Assembly (NCBI RefSeq): GCF_003987435.1
Contig: NZ_PIQG01000004.1
Span: 124,001 to 188,000 of the forward strand
DNA from: Pseudidiomarina taiwanensis
GTDB taxonomy: Bacteria; Pseudomonadota; Gammaproteobacteria; Enterobacterales; Alteromonadaceae
Reading direction: 5' to 3'
DNA: 64,000 bases
In this document: piece after piece, positions 9,681 to 22,168 of the stretch
How the letters are laid out: every line of letters begins with the position of its first letter
Numbering within the stretch: the first letter of the stretch is position 1
Position numbers and translations under genes: made by a program
Notes under the pieces: model-generated
What the model saw: only the letters and a program-made list of their open reading frames with translations
What the model was told of the DNA's origin: nothing
Databases searched by the model: none

Positions 9681-10175
9681 TTAGAATTGAACGCTTTGCC
9701 ACTCACTTTCAGCAGTAAATGCCAAGCTTTGTAGTGGCCCGTGACCCTCTACATTTAGCAGGTTTTGCTGGCTGCGCCAAATCTCTTGTAGGGCATTATG
9801 GCGAAATTCCAAGCCTTTGAGATCAGCAACAATCGGGGTTTCTTGATACACCCAAAACCACGCCCCATCGATTTGATAGCCAACGGTGGTCAGCTCTAAC
9901 GGCTGTTGCGAGAGATCTCGAATGGCAAAATGCTCGAGCACGTAGTCCGCAAATTGCTGCTGCGTTGCTGCGCTTTTATGCATATCTGCGGTCTTATCAA
10001 ACAGGACCTGAACGGCATGCTCTGCATCATGCAACGAAAACCGATGCATCACTTCAATATTGCCGGTGCGGTCATTGAATAACACCGTTGTCACCGCAGT
10101 TTTGAGCTGATGCGCGGCAGCAGTTGCGCTACTGCCAAGCATCACTATCAGCAATAAAAACCGTACGCTACGCAT
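9681..10175 (-). CDS. DUF6702-like exported protein
   Basis: The 164-residue protein has a signal peptide (MRSVRFLLLIVMLGSSATAAA) followed by HQLKTAVTTVLFNDRTGNIE and VMHRFSLHDAEHAV, the pattern of the DUF6702 family often found beside M1-type peptidases. Its ATG shares one base with the stop of the metallopeptidase gene (TAATG), so the pair is translationally coupled. Function is unknown; a periplasmic partner role to the peptidase is an inference from context. Confidence 0.75.
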   Translation of the reverse strand: MRSVRFLLLIVMLGSSATAAAHQLKTAVTTVLFNDRTGNIEVMHRFSLHDAEHAVQVLFDKTADMHKSAATQQQFADYVLEHFAIRDLSQQPLELTTVGYQIDGAWFWVYQETPIVADLKGLEFRHNALQEIWRSQQNLLNVEGHGPLQSLAFTAESEWQSVQF

Positions 10176-12619
10176 TAATTTTGCTCCTGCGCCTCGTCCT
10201 TAGTTTTAAGCTCTGTTTTGCTATCTTGCATTAAATCGCGGCGAATATGATCCATGCTTCGCTCAAACTTAAATGCCTCGATCCGAGATGGAATAATGCG
10301 ACGTGGATAGTAGTTATTGGAAATATCCACATCCGCTGTTTCCCAGTTTGGATCGACGCTAAACTGCACCACTTCTTTATCAGTGACGATAAGTTTATTC
10401 ACCTGCTTCGCATTACGACGCCAAATTTCAGCGGCGATGTACATGTCTTCGCTGGTGCCATCGGCATAGGTCATATGCAACAAGATCGGCATCACCAAAC
10501 CACCGACGTTTTCAAACTCTAACACGTAGTAATTTTTGTCTTCGGCCACCGCGCGCTCAAATACCCGGCGCTCCCATGGTTCGAGCTTTTCAAGGAAGCT
10601 TTGATAAGCGTTACGCTGCTTGTTGGTCACTGTGAAACGATCATTTTCATCGTGGAAGTCACGAATATCAGGGTTTAACTCAACCCAAGTTTTACGCCCT
10701 TCTGCTTGATTACGTTGCACGAATAACGAAGTTGGCTTGTTCGCCTCTTCTTCACGACGACGTTGCCAATCAATATCTGGATTCTCGGTATCCATGCGCA
10801 ACTTGTAGACCCGCTCAAGGCTGATATCAACATGATCCGTTGAATAGAACCAGCCGCGCCAGAACCAATCTAAATCAATCCCTGACGCCTCTTCCATGGT
10901 GCGGAAGAAGTCTGCTGGAGTCGGACGTTTGAACATCCAGCGCTGCGCATATTCGCGGAACGCATAATCAAACAACTCACGTCCCATAATTACTTCGCGC
11001 AATATATTCAGTGCAACCGCAGGTTTGGTATAAGCATTCGGGCCCAAATTCAAGACACTATCAGATTGCGTCATAATGGGGACCTGATTGGTCGACTTCA
11101 TATAGTCGATAATGCCACGCGCTTCGACGCCCCATGGAATGTTTGGATCCCACTCACGTCCAGCAACACCGTCTAAGAAGCTATTTAAGCCCTCATCCAT
11201 CCAAGTCCACTGACGCTCATCTGAGTTCACGATCATCGGGAAATAAATGTGCCCGATTTCATGGATGACGACACCAATCAAAAAGCGCTTTTCCGCCAAC
11301 GAGTAAGTCCGAGTGCCATCTTCTTGTAGCTCAGTCCGCGGGCCATTGAAGGTAATCATTGGATACTCCATCCCACCGACTGGGCCGTTTACCGACTGTG
11401 AGGTTGGGTAGGGGTAGTCAAACGAGAAGCGCGAATAAACTTCCATGGTGTGAATCACCGAGGCAGTCGAGTACTTCTGCCACAAGTCACCGCCTTCTTT
11501 GGGGTAGAAAGACATCGCCATAACTTCAGGCTGGATTTCACCACCTTGCTGATAACCTTGCGCATCCCAAATAAACTTACGCGATGATGCCCAAGCAAAG
11601 TCGCGGACATTTTCAGCTTCAAAACGCCAGGTTTTTACCTTATTCGTGCCCTCTTTCTCATTTTCGAGAGCTTCTTCTGGGGTAACCACAAAGACCGGAC
11701 GGTCCGCTTTGCGAGCTTGTTCCAAACGATCACGCTGAGTGCGCGTTAAAACATCACGAGGATTTTGCAAAACGCCCGTTGCAGAAACGATGTGGTCGGC
11801 CGGAACGGTGATTTCAACCTCAAAATCACCGAATTCCATGGTGAATTCACCACGTCCTAAGAATTCTTTATTGGTCCAAGCTTCATAATCTGTGTAAGCC
11901 GTAACCCGTGGATACCACTGCGCCAACAAGAAAATATCATTGCCGCCTTCGCGTGCATCATCAGGGAAGTGTTCATAACCTGAACGTGCATTGACGGCAT
12001 CTTCTTCGACGATGTTAAAACCGAAATCGATCCCAAATTCAAGCCGTTCACCCGATTTAAGAGCCTCGGGTAAATCAATTCGCATCTTGGTGCCAACCAC
12101 CACAAAGTCGAGCTTGCGCCCTTTGCTATCGGTGACTTGCTTAATTTCAAAGCCAAGTTCGTTGTCGCTAATAAATTGCTGACGACGCAATTGATTCAGC
12201 GAAATCCGAGCAGGACGATCAATTCCATCTAAATCAATATTGGGTGTTGAAGAAAAGGTCGCGGTGCGCTCTGCCATTGAATCTTGTTTGAAGATGTTTT
12301 GATCCAGCTGAACCCAAATAAACTTCAACCGATAAGGCGAGTTATTGTGGTAAACAATGGTTTGCTCAGCATCGAGCCGGCGTTTTTTTTCATCTAAGCG
12401 AACCTTAATCTGATAATCCGCACGCTGCTGCCAGTAGCGCTCGCCCGGTTCACCGCCGGCTGTTCGATAGACATTTGGGGTTGGGAGGGTTTCATCTAGC
12501 TGACGGAATTTATCCTCAAATGTACCTTTGGTTTGCTGAATTGCACTCGTTGCGTTAGCAGGCGATCCTTGCGCCAATACAAGGATACTGACAATCAGTA
12601 ACAGGACGAGTTTTTTCAT
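10175..12619 (-). CDS. M1 family metallopeptidase, exported
   Basis: The product (about 814 residues from ATG 12619) has a signal peptide MKKLVLLLIVSILVLAQG and a gluzincin zinc site HEIGH at about residue 453 followed by the distal glutamate in WMDEGLNSF. The upstream region contains GGMEYP, an M1-like exopeptidase motif related to GAMEN. It is expected to be a periplasmic or secreted zinc peptidase. A GTG four codons upstream (12631) is possible but adds nothing to the signal peptide. It is the first gene of the operon running leftwards to the DUF6702 gene. Confidence 0.88.
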   Translation of the reverse strand: MKKLVLLLIVSILVLAQGSPANATSAIQQTKGTFEDKFRQLDETLPTPNVYRTAGGEPGERYWQQRADYQIKVRLDEKKRRLDAEQTIVYHNNSPYRLKFIWVQLDQNIFKQDSMAERTATFSSTPNIDLDGIDRPARISLNQLRRQQFISDNELGFEIKQVTDSKGRKLDFVVVGTKMRIDLPEALKSGERLEFGIDFGFNIVEEDAVNARSGYEHFPDDAREGGNDIFLLAQWYPRVTAYTDYEAWTNKEFLGRGEFTMEFGDFEVEITVPADHIVSATGVLQNPRDVLTRTQRDRLEQARKADRPVFVVTPEEALENEKEGTNKVKTWRFEAENVRDFAWASSRKFIWDAQGYQQGGEIQPEVMAMSFYPKEGGDLWQKYSTASVIHTMEVYSRFSFDYPYPTSQSVNGPVGGMEYPMITFNGPRTELQEDGTRTYSLAEKRFLIGVVIHEIGHIYFPMIVNSDERQWTWMDEGLNSFLDGVAGREWDPNIPWGVEARGIIDYMKSTNQVPIMTQSDSVLNLGPNAYTKPAVALNILREVIMGRELFDYAFREYAQRWMFKRPTPADFFRTMEEASGIDLDWFWRGWFYSTDHVDISLERVYKLRMDTENPDIDWQRRREEEANKPTSLFVQRNQAEGRKTWVELNPDIRDFHDENDRFTVTNKQRNAYQSFLEKLEPWERRVFERAVAEDKNYYVLEFENVGGLVMPILLHMTYADGTSEDMYIAAEIWRRNAKQVNKLIVTDKEVVQFSVDPNWETADVDISNNYYPRRIIPSRIEAFKFERSMDHIRRDLMQDSKTELKTKDEAQEQN

Positions 12620-12786
12620 TACGGATCTCACTAGTTAAGACGGTTCTAAAATAATCGGTTGAGCATAACAAGCTGGTGAATGATATGCCATTACATTGGT
12701 CAATAAAATCAGACATCTTGTCGCGTAATGATTAGACTGTCGAGTACACTATCAGGGCATCAATTCCGGCAAAGAGAGCATGCGAT

Positions 12787-13230
12787 ATGGCAACTTTCGA
12801 TATTTTAATTGGGACGACCTCGGGTAATACCGAATATTTAGCACTTGAACTCGCCGATTATCTCAAGCAAAAAGGCCATCACTGCGAGATCCATGATGAG
12901 CCTGATTTTGACTCATTAGCTGAGCAAGCAGGGACCCACTCAACCTGGATTGCGTGTGTCGCAAGTCACGGCGCCGGCGACTACGCAGACAGTATGCTCG
13001 AGTTTGGTGAACAGTTAGCAGCTTTTGAAGGTCACCTGAACCAACAACCTTATCTCGTCATTGCGATCGGCGATAGCTGCTACGATACCTATTGTGCTGC
13101 CGGCCGTGATTGTGATGAACGGCTTGAAAAAGCTGGGGCTAAGCGCCTCGCTGAACGGCTTGAAATTGATATGAGCCAAGATGATCCTGAAGAAAAACTA
13201 TTCACTTGGTTAGAAAACATACAACTATAA
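12787..13230 (+). CDS. mioC: Flavodoxin-like protein MioC
   Basis: The 147-residue protein is a flavodoxin fold with the FMN phosphate loop GTTSGNTEYLA at residues about 8-18 and acidic surfaces. MioC carries FMN and has been linked to biotin synthase reduction in E. coli. Its position immediately left of oriC and of mnmG is the classical gammaproteobacterial arrangement, and its transcription runs into oriC. The 155 bp between the divergent peptidase gene and mioC contain only promoter-scale sequence. Confidence 0.93.
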   Translation: MATFDILIGTTSGNTEYLALELADYLKQKGHHCEIHDEPDFDSLAEQAGTHSTWIACVASHGAGDYADSMLEFGEQLAAFEGHLNQQPYLVIAIGDSCYDTYCAAGRDCDERLEKAGAKRLAERLEIDMSQDDPEEKLFTWLENIQL

Positions 13231-13548
13231 ATGTGAATAACTTCGGCATAAGATCCATTTAGATCTGTTTAATTCCCAAGGATAACTCTGTGTATAACTA
13301 GGGATGTGGATAACACACTAAGTTATCCACCGCTTGATCACCGTTTCGATCGTGATCTGATCACACCTATTGTGATCGCTACGATCCTTATCTGATATGG
13401 GCTAGATCGAGTTTTCCACAGCTCAGTGTCGCACTAAGAATAACAATAATAAAAAGATCAAAAAGATCTTCTATTTTTTTCTTTGATCAAAACAAGCTAA
13501 AATAGTCAGCCCAATTGAATCGCAACACTAGACAAGGTTTTTTAAGCC
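13231..13548. other. oriC: Chromosomal replication origin oriC
   Basis: This 318-bp gap between mioC and mnmG holds DnaA boxes TGTGGATAA (13305-13313, perfect), TTATCCACC (13323-13331), TTTTCCACA (13412-13420) and weaker TGTGAATAA (13232-13240) and TGTGTATAA (13289-13297). I count twelve GATC Dam/SeqA sites between 13252 and 13488. On the mnmG side lies an AT-rich run with GATC 13-mer-like repeats (13439-13500), the expected duplex-unwinding element. Gene context, DnaA boxes, GATC density and AT-rich element all agree. Confidence 0.95.
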
Positions 13549-15456
13549 ATGAGCAGAATCGGATCGCATCACTTTCATGAACACTATGACGTTATCGTCA
13601 TTGGTGGAGGTCATGCTGGTACTGAAGCAGCACTCGCTTCTGCACGCATGGGCGTTAAAACCCTATTGCTGACGCACAACATCGAAACCTTAGGCCAAAT
13701 GTCATGTAACCCAGCAATTGGCGGCATTGGCAAAGGTCATTTAGTCAAAGAAATCGATGCACTTGGTGGCGCGATGGCAATCGCAGCAGATCGTGGCGGC
13801 ATTCAATTTAGACGCCTTAATTCATCTAAAGGCCCAGCGGTTAGAGCAACGCGAGCCCAAGCAGATCGGGTTTTATACAAAGCAGCGATTCGAGAAATGC
13901 TTGAGAACCAACCTAATCTGCATTTGTTCCAACAAGCGTGTGATGATTTGATTGTTGAGCAGGATCGCGTCATCGGTGTAGTGACCCAAATGGGGTTAAA
14001 ATTTGCAGCGAAAACTGTCGTCCTTACAGTTGGAACTTTCTTAGGCGGTCAAATTCATATTGGCTTAGAAAATTACCAAGGCGGGCGCGCAGGCGATCCA
14101 CCAGCGAATAACCTGGCCAAACGTTTACGCGAACTACCATTACGCGTTGATCGATTAAAAACCGGTACCCCACCAAGAATCGATGCTCGCTCGATTGATT
14201 TTAGCGTATTACAGGAACAACCCGGTGACACTCCAACACCTATCTTCTCGTTTATGGGAGACGGCTCGGATCATCCACAACAAATTTCGTGTTGGATCAC
14301 TCATACGAACGAGCAAACCCATGAAATCATTCAAGGTGGATTAGATCGTTCACCCATGTATTCTGGGGTAATCGAGGGTGTTGGACCACGTTACTGTCCA
14401 TCGATCGAAGACAAAGTGATGCGCTTTGCAGATAAAAATTCGCATCAAATATTTGTTGAACCAGAAGGTTTAACAACCCATGAAGTGTATCCAAACGGTA
14501 TTTCAACCAGCCTTCCATTTGATGTGCAAGTGCAATTGGTGCGCTCCATCCGTGGCTTTGAAAATGCCCATATCACCCGTCCGGGTTATGCGATTGAGTA
14601 TGACTTTTTTGATCCACGTGACTTAAAGCAAAGCCTCGAAACCAAGCACATTGAAGGCTTATTCTTTGCCGGTCAGATCAACGGCACCACAGGCTATGAA
14701 GAAGCGGGCGCACAAGGGTTAGTTGCCGGTTTGAATGCAGCATTACAGGTGCAAGGCAAAGAGGCTTGGGCACCGCGTCGTGATCAAGCGTATATGGGCG
14801 TGTTAATCGACGATTTATCAACCCTTGGGACCAAAGAGCCTTATCGTATGTTTACCTCACGCGCTGAATATCGTTTATTGTTGCGTGAAGATAACGCCGA
14901 TATTCGTTTAACTGAGCAAGGCCGTAAACTGGGCTTAGTCGATGATGCTCGCTGGCAGCGTTTTAATGAAAAAATGGAAGCGATTGCCCAAGAACAGCAG
15001 CGCTTGCGCTCTACTTGGATCCATAAAGATCATGCCGCCGTTGATGCTGTAAATGAATTGGTGAAAACGCCAATTACGCGTGAAGTCAGTGCCGAAGATT
15101 TACTCCGTCGGCCAGAAATTAGCTATGCAGAATTAATGAAAATAGACGCATTAGGGCCTGCATTGAATGACCCACAAGCGGCAGAACAAGTTGAAATTCA
15201 AACTAAATACGCAGGTTATATTGCGCGTCAACAAGATGAAATTGCCAAACAACAGCGCCACGAGCAAACCAAACTGCCGATTCCATTTGATTACGCCACT
15301 ATTAAAGGTCTTTCTAATGAAGTCGTGGCCAAGTTAAATGCTCATCAACCGGAAACGGTTGGGAAAGCAGCGCGGATTTCAGGGATTACTCCAGCTGCTA
15401 TTTCGATGTTGCTGGTGCATCTCAAAAAGCAAGGTTTATTGCGCAAGAGTGCGTAA
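13549..15456 (+). CDS. mnmG: tRNA uridine-5-carboxymethylaminomethyl(34) synthesis enzyme MnmG
   Basis: The 635-residue protein has the FAD-binding [10 protein letters not shown] near residue 19, the family signature [16 protein letters not shown] and the second signature [16 protein letters not shown] at about residue 375. It works with MnmE to modify tRNA wobble uridines, using FAD and methylenetetrahydrofolate. The start is ATG 13549; the start [20 protein letters not shown] is a little longer than in E. coli. Transcription leaves oriC, as in E. coli. Confidence 0.97.
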   Translation: MSRIGSHHFHEHYDVIVIGGGHAGTEAALASARMGVKTLLLTHNIETLGQMSCNPAIGGIGKGHLVKEIDALGGAMAIAADRGGIQFRRLNSSKGPAVRATRAQADRVLYKAAIREMLENQPNLHLFQQACDDLIVEQDRVIGVVTQMGLKFAAKTVVLTVGTFLGGQIHIGLENYQGGRAGDPPANNLAKRLRELPLRVDRLKTGTPPRIDARSIDFSVLQEQPGDTPTPIFSFMGDGSDHPQQISCWITHTNEQTHEIIQGGLDRSPMYSGVIEGVGPRYCPSIEDKVMRFADKNSHQIFVEPEGLTTHEVYPNGISTSLPFDVQVQLVRSIRGFENAHITRPGYAIEYDFFDPRDLKQSLETKHIEGLFFAGQINGTTGYEEAGAQGLVAGLNAALQVQGKEAWAPRRDQAYMGVLIDDLSTLGTKEPYRMFTSRAEYRLLLREDNADIRLTEQGRKLGLVDDARWQRFNEKMEAIAQEQQRLRSTWIHKDHAAVDAVNELVKTPITREVSAEDLLRRPEISYAELMKIDALGPALNDPQAAEQVEIQTKYAGYIARQQDEIAKQQRHEQTKLPIPFDYATIKGLSNEVVAKLNAHQPETVGKAARISGITPAAISMLLVHLKKQGLLRKSA

Positions 15457-15477
15457 GTTAATAGAGAGAAATGCGTT

Positions 15478-16119
15478 ATGACCTTGCACAGCAAGTTAGA
15501 GGTTCTGTTAGAACAGGCGAACATCGAAGCAGAACCGGCCCAAATCGAGCAGTGGGTCAAGCTGGTCGAACAGCTCAACAAGTGGAATAAAGCTTATAAT
15601 CTGACCTCGGTGCGAGATCCACAGCAAATGTTGAGTCGTCATATTATCGATAGCTTAGTTGTGGGACCCTATTTACAAGGCTCGCGCTTTATCGACGTCG
15701 GCACGGGTCCAGGATTACCCGGTTTGCCCCTTGCAATTCTTAAACCAGAATGCGAATTTGTACTGCTCGATAGTTTGGGCAAACGGATCCGATTTATTCG
15801 CCAAGTCTGTCACGAATTAAAAATTACCAATGTGGTTGCGGTACAAAGCCGGGTTGAAGAATATTTAGACCAAGCAACGCCAGAAACTGACAAGTTTGAT
15901 GGTGTCATCAGTAGAGCCTTTGCCTCGCTTAGTGATATGCTGACTTGGTGCGCACATTTACCGCGCGAAAATGGGGCTTTTTATGCGTTAAAAGGTCAGT
16001 ATCCAGATACTGAGCTGGTCGAGTTACCGCCAGAATTTACCCTTGTTGAGAGTCATGCCCTAGCAGTGCCAGGTGTCGACGCAGAACGACATCTCATTAT
16101 TATAAAAAAACGAGGTTAA
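15478..16119 (+). CDS. rsmG: 16S rRNA (guanine-527-N7)-methyltransferase RsmG
   Basis: The 213-residue protein has the GidB fold, with [14 protein letters not shown] upstream of the SAM-binding motif [10 protein letters not shown] at about residue 78. It methylates G527 of 16S rRNA, and loss confers low-level streptomycin resistance in known species. It lies 21 bp after mnmG with a purine-rich site (AGAGAGAAA) before ATG 15478 and leads into parA, the usual gidB-parA order. Confidence 0.96.
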   Translation: MTLHSKLEVLLEQANIEAEPAQIEQWVKLVEQLNKWNKAYNLTSVRDPQQMLSRHIIDSLVVGPYLQGSRFIDVGTGPGLPGLPLAILKPECEFVLLDSLGKRIRFIRQVCHELKITNVVAVQSRVEEYLDQATPETDKFDGVISRAFASLSDMLTWCAHLPRENGAFYALKGQYPDTELVELPPEFTLVESHALAVPGVDAERHLIIIKKRG

Positions 16120-16124
16120 TTGCC

Positions 16125-16928
16125 GTGGGACGAATTATTGCCATCGCCAATCAAAAAGGTGGGGTTGGGAAAACCACTACCGCCGTGAATCTTGCTGCAT
16201 CAATGGCAGCAACGCGGCGCAAAGTGTTGTTGATCGATCTCGACCCTCAAGGCAATGCCACCATGGGCAGTGGGATCGATAAATATGATGTCGATAATAC
16301 CGCCTATGAGCTTTTAGTTGAGCAAAAACCCGCCACAGAAGTCATTATTACCGACACCAATGGTAAGTATCATTTAATTGCTGCGAACGGCGATACCACC
16401 GCAGCTGACGTCAAATTAATGGAAGAATTTGCGCGGGAGCAGCGCTTAGCAAATGCGTTAAAACCAATCCAAGATAAATACGATTTTATTTTTATCGACT
16501 GCCCGCCTTCACTCAGCATGTTAACGGTTAACGCGATGGCTGCTGCTGATTCGGTGCTGGTGCCGATGCAGTGCGAGTATTACGCTTTAGAAGGGTTAAC
16601 CGCATTGATGGATACCATTGAGCGACTCGCGGAAGCAGTCAATCCGCGGCTCTCTATCGAGGGGATTTTGCGGACCATGTATGACCCGCGCAATCGCTTA
16701 GCCAATGATGTGTCGGAGCAACTCAAAGCGCATTTCGGCGATAAAGTTTATCGAACTGTGATTCCACGGAACGTGCGTTTAGCTGAGGCGCCAAGTTTTG
16801 GTGCTCCAGCCATGTATTATGATAAATCATCAACAGGGGCTCGCGCCTATCTATCACTCGCTGGTGAGCTGATTCGGCGCGCGGGTAAATCTCAAGCAGC
16901 TGAACCTGCTCGGCAAGCGGAAGGATAA
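16125..16928 (+). CDS. parA: Chromosome partitioning ATPase ParA
   Basis: The 267-residue protein begins [20 protein letters not shown], the deviant Walker A motif of ParA/Soj, with DLDPQGNAT (Walker A' region) and FIDCPPSLS (Walker B). It segregates the origin region together with ParB. The start is GTG 16125, five bases after the rsmG stop. There is no N-terminal HTH, so it is the chromosomal, not the plasmid, type. Confidence 0.96.
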   Translation: MGRIIAIANQKGGVGKTTTAVNLAASMAATRRKVLLIDLDPQGNATMGSGIDKYDVDNTAYELLVEQKPATEVIITDTNGKYHLIAANGDTTAADVKLMEEFAREQRLANALKPIQDKYDFIFIDCPPSLSMLTVNAMAAADSVLVPMQCEYYALEGLTALMDTIERLAEAVNPRLSIEGILRTMYDPRNRLANDVSEQLKAHFGDKVYRTVIPRNVRLAEAPSFGAPAMYYDKSSTGARAYLSLAGELIRRAGKSQAAEPARQAEG

Positions 16929-16936
16929 TCAACACC

Positions 16937-17833
16937 ATGTCTGCGAAAAAACGAGGCCTCGGCCGTGGCTTAGATGCGCTTCTTACAACCAGCAAGCATG
17001 CGCGTGAGAACACGCCGGAACAGCCACAAAACACCGTACCCGAGACACCTGGAGAATTACATAAACTGCCCATTGAGTGGTTGCAACCGGGTAAGTATCA
17101 GCCGCGTAAAGATATGTCGCCAGAAGCGCTGGAAGATCTCGCTGCATCCGTGAAAGCGCAGGGGATTATTCAGCCGATTGTGGTGCGTCCAATTGGTCCT
17201 GACCAGTATGAAATTATTGCCGGTGAGCGCCGTTGGCGTGCAGCCCAAATGGCGCGGCTTGATGAAGTCCCTGTCGTGGTCAAAGATGTACCTGACGAAG
17301 CCGCTGTGGCGATGGCGCTGATTGAAAACATTCAGCGCGAAGACCTCAATCCGATGGAAGAAGCGCTGGCATTGCAGCGTTTGTTAGAAGAATTCCAACT
17401 GACGCATCAAGAAGTTGCGGATGCCGTCGGTAAATCACGCGCGACGGTCACCAATTTATTGCGCTTGAATAATCTTGAAGCTGAAACTAAAACACTGCTC
17501 GAACGGGGTGATATCGAACTCGGTCATGCAAAGTTACTGCTTGCGCTAAGTGCCGATGCACAAGTCGATGGAGCGAGATTGATTGCTGCTAAAGGGATGA
17601 CGGTACGCGAGGCCGAGAAATTAGTCCGGCGCTTGCTTGAACCCGCTCCTGAAAAAGCCAAACCCGCGAAGCCAGATGCTGATATTCAGCGCCTCGAACA
17701 GCGCATCAGTGAACGCCTCGGCGCACCGGTGGCCATTAATCATGGGCGCAAAGGGAAAGGGAAAGTTGTAATAAATTACAGTAGTTTGGATGAACTTGAT
17801 GGAATTTTAGGCAAATTTATTGAGGCTGAATAA
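16937..17833 (+). CDS. parB: Chromosome partitioning protein ParB
   Basis: The 298-residue protein starts with the typical KKRGLGRGLDALL, has the CTP-binding NTPase core with ENIQREDLNPMEEA, followed by an HTH (LTHQEVADAVGKSRATVTNLLRL) and a C-terminal dimerisation domain that binds parS DNA. It follows parA by 8 bp. I did not find a canonical parS sequence within the window. Confidence 0.96.
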   Translation: MSAKKRGLGRGLDALLTTSKHARENTPEQPQNTVPETPGELHKLPIEWLQPGKYQPRKDMSPEALEDLAASVKAQGIIQPIVVRPIGPDQYEIIAGERRWRAAQMARLDEVPVVVKDVPDEAAVAMALIENIQREDLNPMEEALALQRLLEEFQLTHQEVADAVGKSRATVTNLLRLNNLEAETKTLLERGDIELGHAKLLLALSADAQVDGARLIAAKGMTVREAEKLVRRLLEPAPEKAKPAKPDADIQRLEQRISERLGAPVAINHGRKGKGKVVINYSSLDELDGILGKFIEAE

Positions 17834-17878
17834 GTCCAAATCAGCGATCGATTTCGTACCGAAACCGACCGCATTTTG

Positions 17879-17906
17879 TTGCAAACTGGTGGTAAATCTT
17901 TATACT
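17879..17906 (+). promoter_or_regulatory. Candidate atp operon promoter
   Basis: TTGCAA (17879-17884) and TATACT (17901-17906) are separated by 16 bp and lie 30 bp upstream of atpI. Nothing else in the 103-bp parB-atpI gap looks like a promoter. Confidence 0.6.
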
Positions 17907-17936
17907 ACCGCCGAATTTGACTGAGGCTTTTAAAGT

Positions 17937-19197
<1,261 letters not shown>

Positions 19198-19211
19198 TAC
19201 GTGTTTTTTAA

Positions 19212-19487
<276 letters not shown>

Positions 19488-19534
19488 GACTCGATACACG
19501 CTTACGAATCAACGAACGATAGGAGGGTGGGTCT

Positions 19535-20005
19535 ATGAGTCTTACTATGACCCTGATCGGAGAATTAATCGCGTTCATCGTCTTCGTACTGTTTTGTATG
19601 AAGTTCGTATGGCCTCCGCTAAATAATGCGATTGAAGCTCGTCAACAAAAAATTGCTGATGGTCTTGCAGCCGGTGAACGTGCTGAAAAAGACCTTGAGC
19701 TCGCGCAAGCGAAAATTGCTGATGAGTTAAAAGATGCCAAAGCACAAGCAGCTGAAATCATTGCCCAAGCGAAGAAACGCGCTGAGCAAACGATTGAAGA
19801 AAGCAAGCAACGTGGCGAATCTGAGCGGGAAGCTATTATTGCAGCGGGACACGCTGAAGTAGAAGCGGAACGTAATCGGTTACGTGAAGAGTTGCGCAAG
19901 CAAGTTGCCGTTCTTGCGGTTGCGGGTGCAAGCAAAATTATCGAGCGTGAAATTGATAAAAACGCTCACAGTGACATTGTTGAAAAACTGGTCGCTGAAC
20001 TCTAA
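19535..20005 (+). CDS. atpF: F0F1 ATP synthase subunit b
   Basis: The 156-residue protein has one N-terminal membrane helix ([20 protein letters not shown]) and a long Ala/Glu/Lys-rich coiled-coil stalk, the peripheral stator that ties F1 to F0. A strong AGGAGG ribosome binding site precedes ATG 19535, consistent with two copies of b per complex. Length equals that of E. coli b (156). Confidence 0.97.
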   Translation: MSLTMTLIGELIAFIVFVLFCMKFVWPPLNNAIEARQQKIADGLAAGERAEKDLELAQAKIADELKDAKAQAAEIIAQAKKRAEQTIEESKQRGESEREAIIAAGHAEVEAERNRLREELRKQVAVLAVAGASKIIEREIDKNAHSDIVEKLVAEL

Positions 20006-20023
20006 CGATAGGGGTTTAAGCAA

Positions 20024-20557
20024 ATGTCAGAATTGACTACGGTTGCTCGCCCCTATGCAAAAGCAGCTTTTGATTTTGCAGTAGAGCAGAGCGCCATCGA
20101 AAAATGGCACGAGATGATCACATTCGCAGCAGCTGTTGCCGCGGATGCGACCATGGCCAGTTTTTTGAGCGGCGCCGAAACGCTAGACAAAAAAGTTGAA
20201 GTGTTCGTGGCAGTGTGCGGCGATGAGCTTGATGAAAAAGCTCAGAATTTCGTTCGTATCATGGCTGAAAACGATCGCTTCAAAGCCTTACCTGCGGTCG
20301 CCAAACTCTTTGCTGAGTTACGCGCTGAGTATGAGAAGGAAATTGCTGTAGATGTCACGTCAGCTGTTAAGTTGACCAAGAAGCAGCAAACTGAACTAGC
20401 GAAGACGTTAGAGAAACGTTTTTCACGCAAAGTTAAGCTGAATTGCACTGTCGATGAGAGCATTGTCAGCGGTTTATATATTAAAGCCGACGATACAGTC
20501 ATTGACGGTACGGTGCGCGGTAAGCTAAATCGGCTTGCCCATGCGCTGCAATCCTAA
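20024..20557 (+). CDS. atpH: F0F1 ATP synthase subunit delta
   Basis: The 177-residue cytosolic protein starts [19 protein letters not shown], the OSCP/delta signature, and ends with a beta-rich tail [22 protein letters not shown]. It links the top of the F1 alpha/beta hexamer to the b stalk. It follows atpF by 18 bp with ATAGGGG as a ribosome binding site. Confidence 0.97.
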   Translation: MSELTTVARPYAKAAFDFAVEQSAIEKWHEMITFAAAVAADATMASFLSGAETLDKKVEVFVAVCGDELDEKAQNFVRIMAENDRFKALPAVAKLFAELRAEYEKEIAVDVTSAVKLTKKQQTELAKTLEKRFSRKVKLNCTVDESIVSGLYIKADDTVIDGTVRGKLNRLAHALQS

Positions 20558-20571
20558 TTGGGGAATTGAGC

Positions 20572-22113
20572 ATGCAACTGAATTCAAATGAAATCGCAGA
20601 ACTGATCAAAAAACGAATTGAACAGTTCGAAGTGGTCAGTGAAGCTCGGAACGAAGGGACCATCGTATCGGTCACCGACGGGATCATCCGCATTCACGGT
20701 CTAGCCGACTGTATGCAGGGTGAGATGATTGAGCTTCCTGGCAATCGTTACGCTATCGCATTGAACCTTGAGCGCGACTCTGTTGGTGCGGTTGTTATGG
20801 GTCCATATGCTGACCTACAAGAAGGCGTAAAAGTTAAGTCAACCGGACGTATCCTTGAAGTTCCAGTCGGCCGCGCATTGCTCGGTCGTGTTGTGAACAC
20901 CTTGGGTATGCCAATCGACGGTAAAGGTCCAATTGAAGCGGATGGCTATGAGCCAGTCGAGAAAATCGCACCGGGCGTAATCGAGCGTCAATCGGTCGAC
21001 CAGCCAATTCAAACCGGCTATAAGTCAATCGATGCGATGATTCCAGTTGGTCGTGGTCAGCGTGAGTTGATCATCGGTGACCGTCAGACCGGTAAAACCG
21101 CATTAGCCGTTGACGCGATCATCAACCAGAAAAACTCTGGTGTATTCAGCGTTTACGTTGCCATCGGTCAGAAAGCGTCAACCATCGCTTCTGTTGTGCG
21201 TAAGCTTGAAGAGCACGGCGCGTTGGAAAACACCATCGTGGTTGCGGCATCTGCTTCTGAATCTGCTGCATTGCAGTACTTGGCAGCTTACGCCGGTTGT
21301 ACCATGGGTGAATACTTCCGTGACCGCGGTGAAGACGCATTAATCGTATATGATGATTTGTCGAAGCAAGCCGTTGCTTATCGTCAAATTTCATTGCTAT
21401 TACGTCGTCCGCCAGGCCGTGAAGCTTACCCAGGTGACGTATTCTATCTCCATTCACGTCTACTTGAGCGTGCCGCTCGCGTGAATGCAGACTATGTTGA
21501 GAAGTTCACCAACGGTGAAGTGAAAGGCAAAACCGGTTCATTGACTGCGTTGCCGATCATCGAAACCCAAGCGGGTGACGTATCAGCATTCGTACCAACC
21601 AACGTGATTTCAATCACTGACGGTCAGATCTTCCTAGAAACTGACTTGTTCAACGCCGGTATCCGCCCTGCTGTAAACGCAGGTATCTCGGTATCGCGGG
21701 TTGGTGGTGCAGCACAAACTAAGATCATCAAGAAACTTGGTGGTGGTATTCGTCTTGCGTTGGCACAGTATCGTGAATTGGCGGCATTCGCTCAGTTCGC
21801 ATCTGACCTCGACGAAGCGACACGTGCCCAGCTTGAGCACGGTCAGCGCGTTACCGAGTTGATGAAACAGAACCAATATGAGCCAATGAGCGTTGCGGAT
21901 ATGGCCGTATCAATCTTCTCAGCCGAAAAAGGCTATTTGAAAGATGTGGCGCAAGACAAGATCCTCGACTTCGAAAGTGCGTTAATTTCGTACATGCGTA
22001 GCGAGCACGCTGACCTGATGGCTGATATTGATGGAACTGGCAACTATAACGACGACATCGAAGCGAAGCTGCACGAAGGTCTGAAAGCCTTCAAGAACAC
22101 GCAGTCTTGGTAA
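20572..22113 (+). CDS. atpA: F0F1 ATP synthase subunit alpha
   Basis: The 513-residue protein has the P loop GDRQTGKTA at about residue 169 and the ATPase alpha/beta signature in [21 protein letters not shown] with its family-specific catalytic arginine. It carries the regulatory nucleotide site in the F1 hexamer. ATG 20572 with upstream GGGG is preferred over a TTG two codons earlier. Length matches E. coli alpha (513). Confidence 0.97.
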   Translation: MQLNSNEIAELIKKRIEQFEVVSEARNEGTIVSVTDGIIRIHGLADCMQGEMIELPGNRYAIALNLERDSVGAVVMGPYADLQEGVKVKSTGRILEVPVGRALLGRVVNTLGMPIDGKGPIEADGYEPVEKIAPGVIERQSVDQPIQTGYKSIDAMIPVGRGQRELIIGDRQTGKTALAVDAIINQKNSGVFSVYVAIGQKASTIASVVRKLEEHGALENTIVVAASASESAALQYLAAYAGCTMGEYFRDRGEDALIVYDDLSKQAVAYRQISLLLRRPPGREAYPGDVFYLHSRLLERAARVNADYVEKFTNGEVKGKTGSLTALPIIETQAGDVSAFVPTNVISITDGQIFLETDLFNAGIRPAVNAGISVSRVGGAAQTKIIKKLGGGIRLALAQYRELAAFAQFASDLDEATRAQLEHGQRVTELMKQNQYEPMSVADMAVSIFSAEKGYLKDVAQDKILDFESALISYMRSEHADLMADIDGTGNYNDDIEAKLHEGLKAFKNTQSW

Positions 22114-22168
22114 ACATGGGTGGCTACTTTCAAGTAGCCACACGTCGTTGAGTTAACAGGAGAATATC

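Noticed and set aside
16125-17833. parS near parAB
   Set aside because: I looked for the palindrome GTTTCACGTGAAAC around parAB and did not see it in the window.
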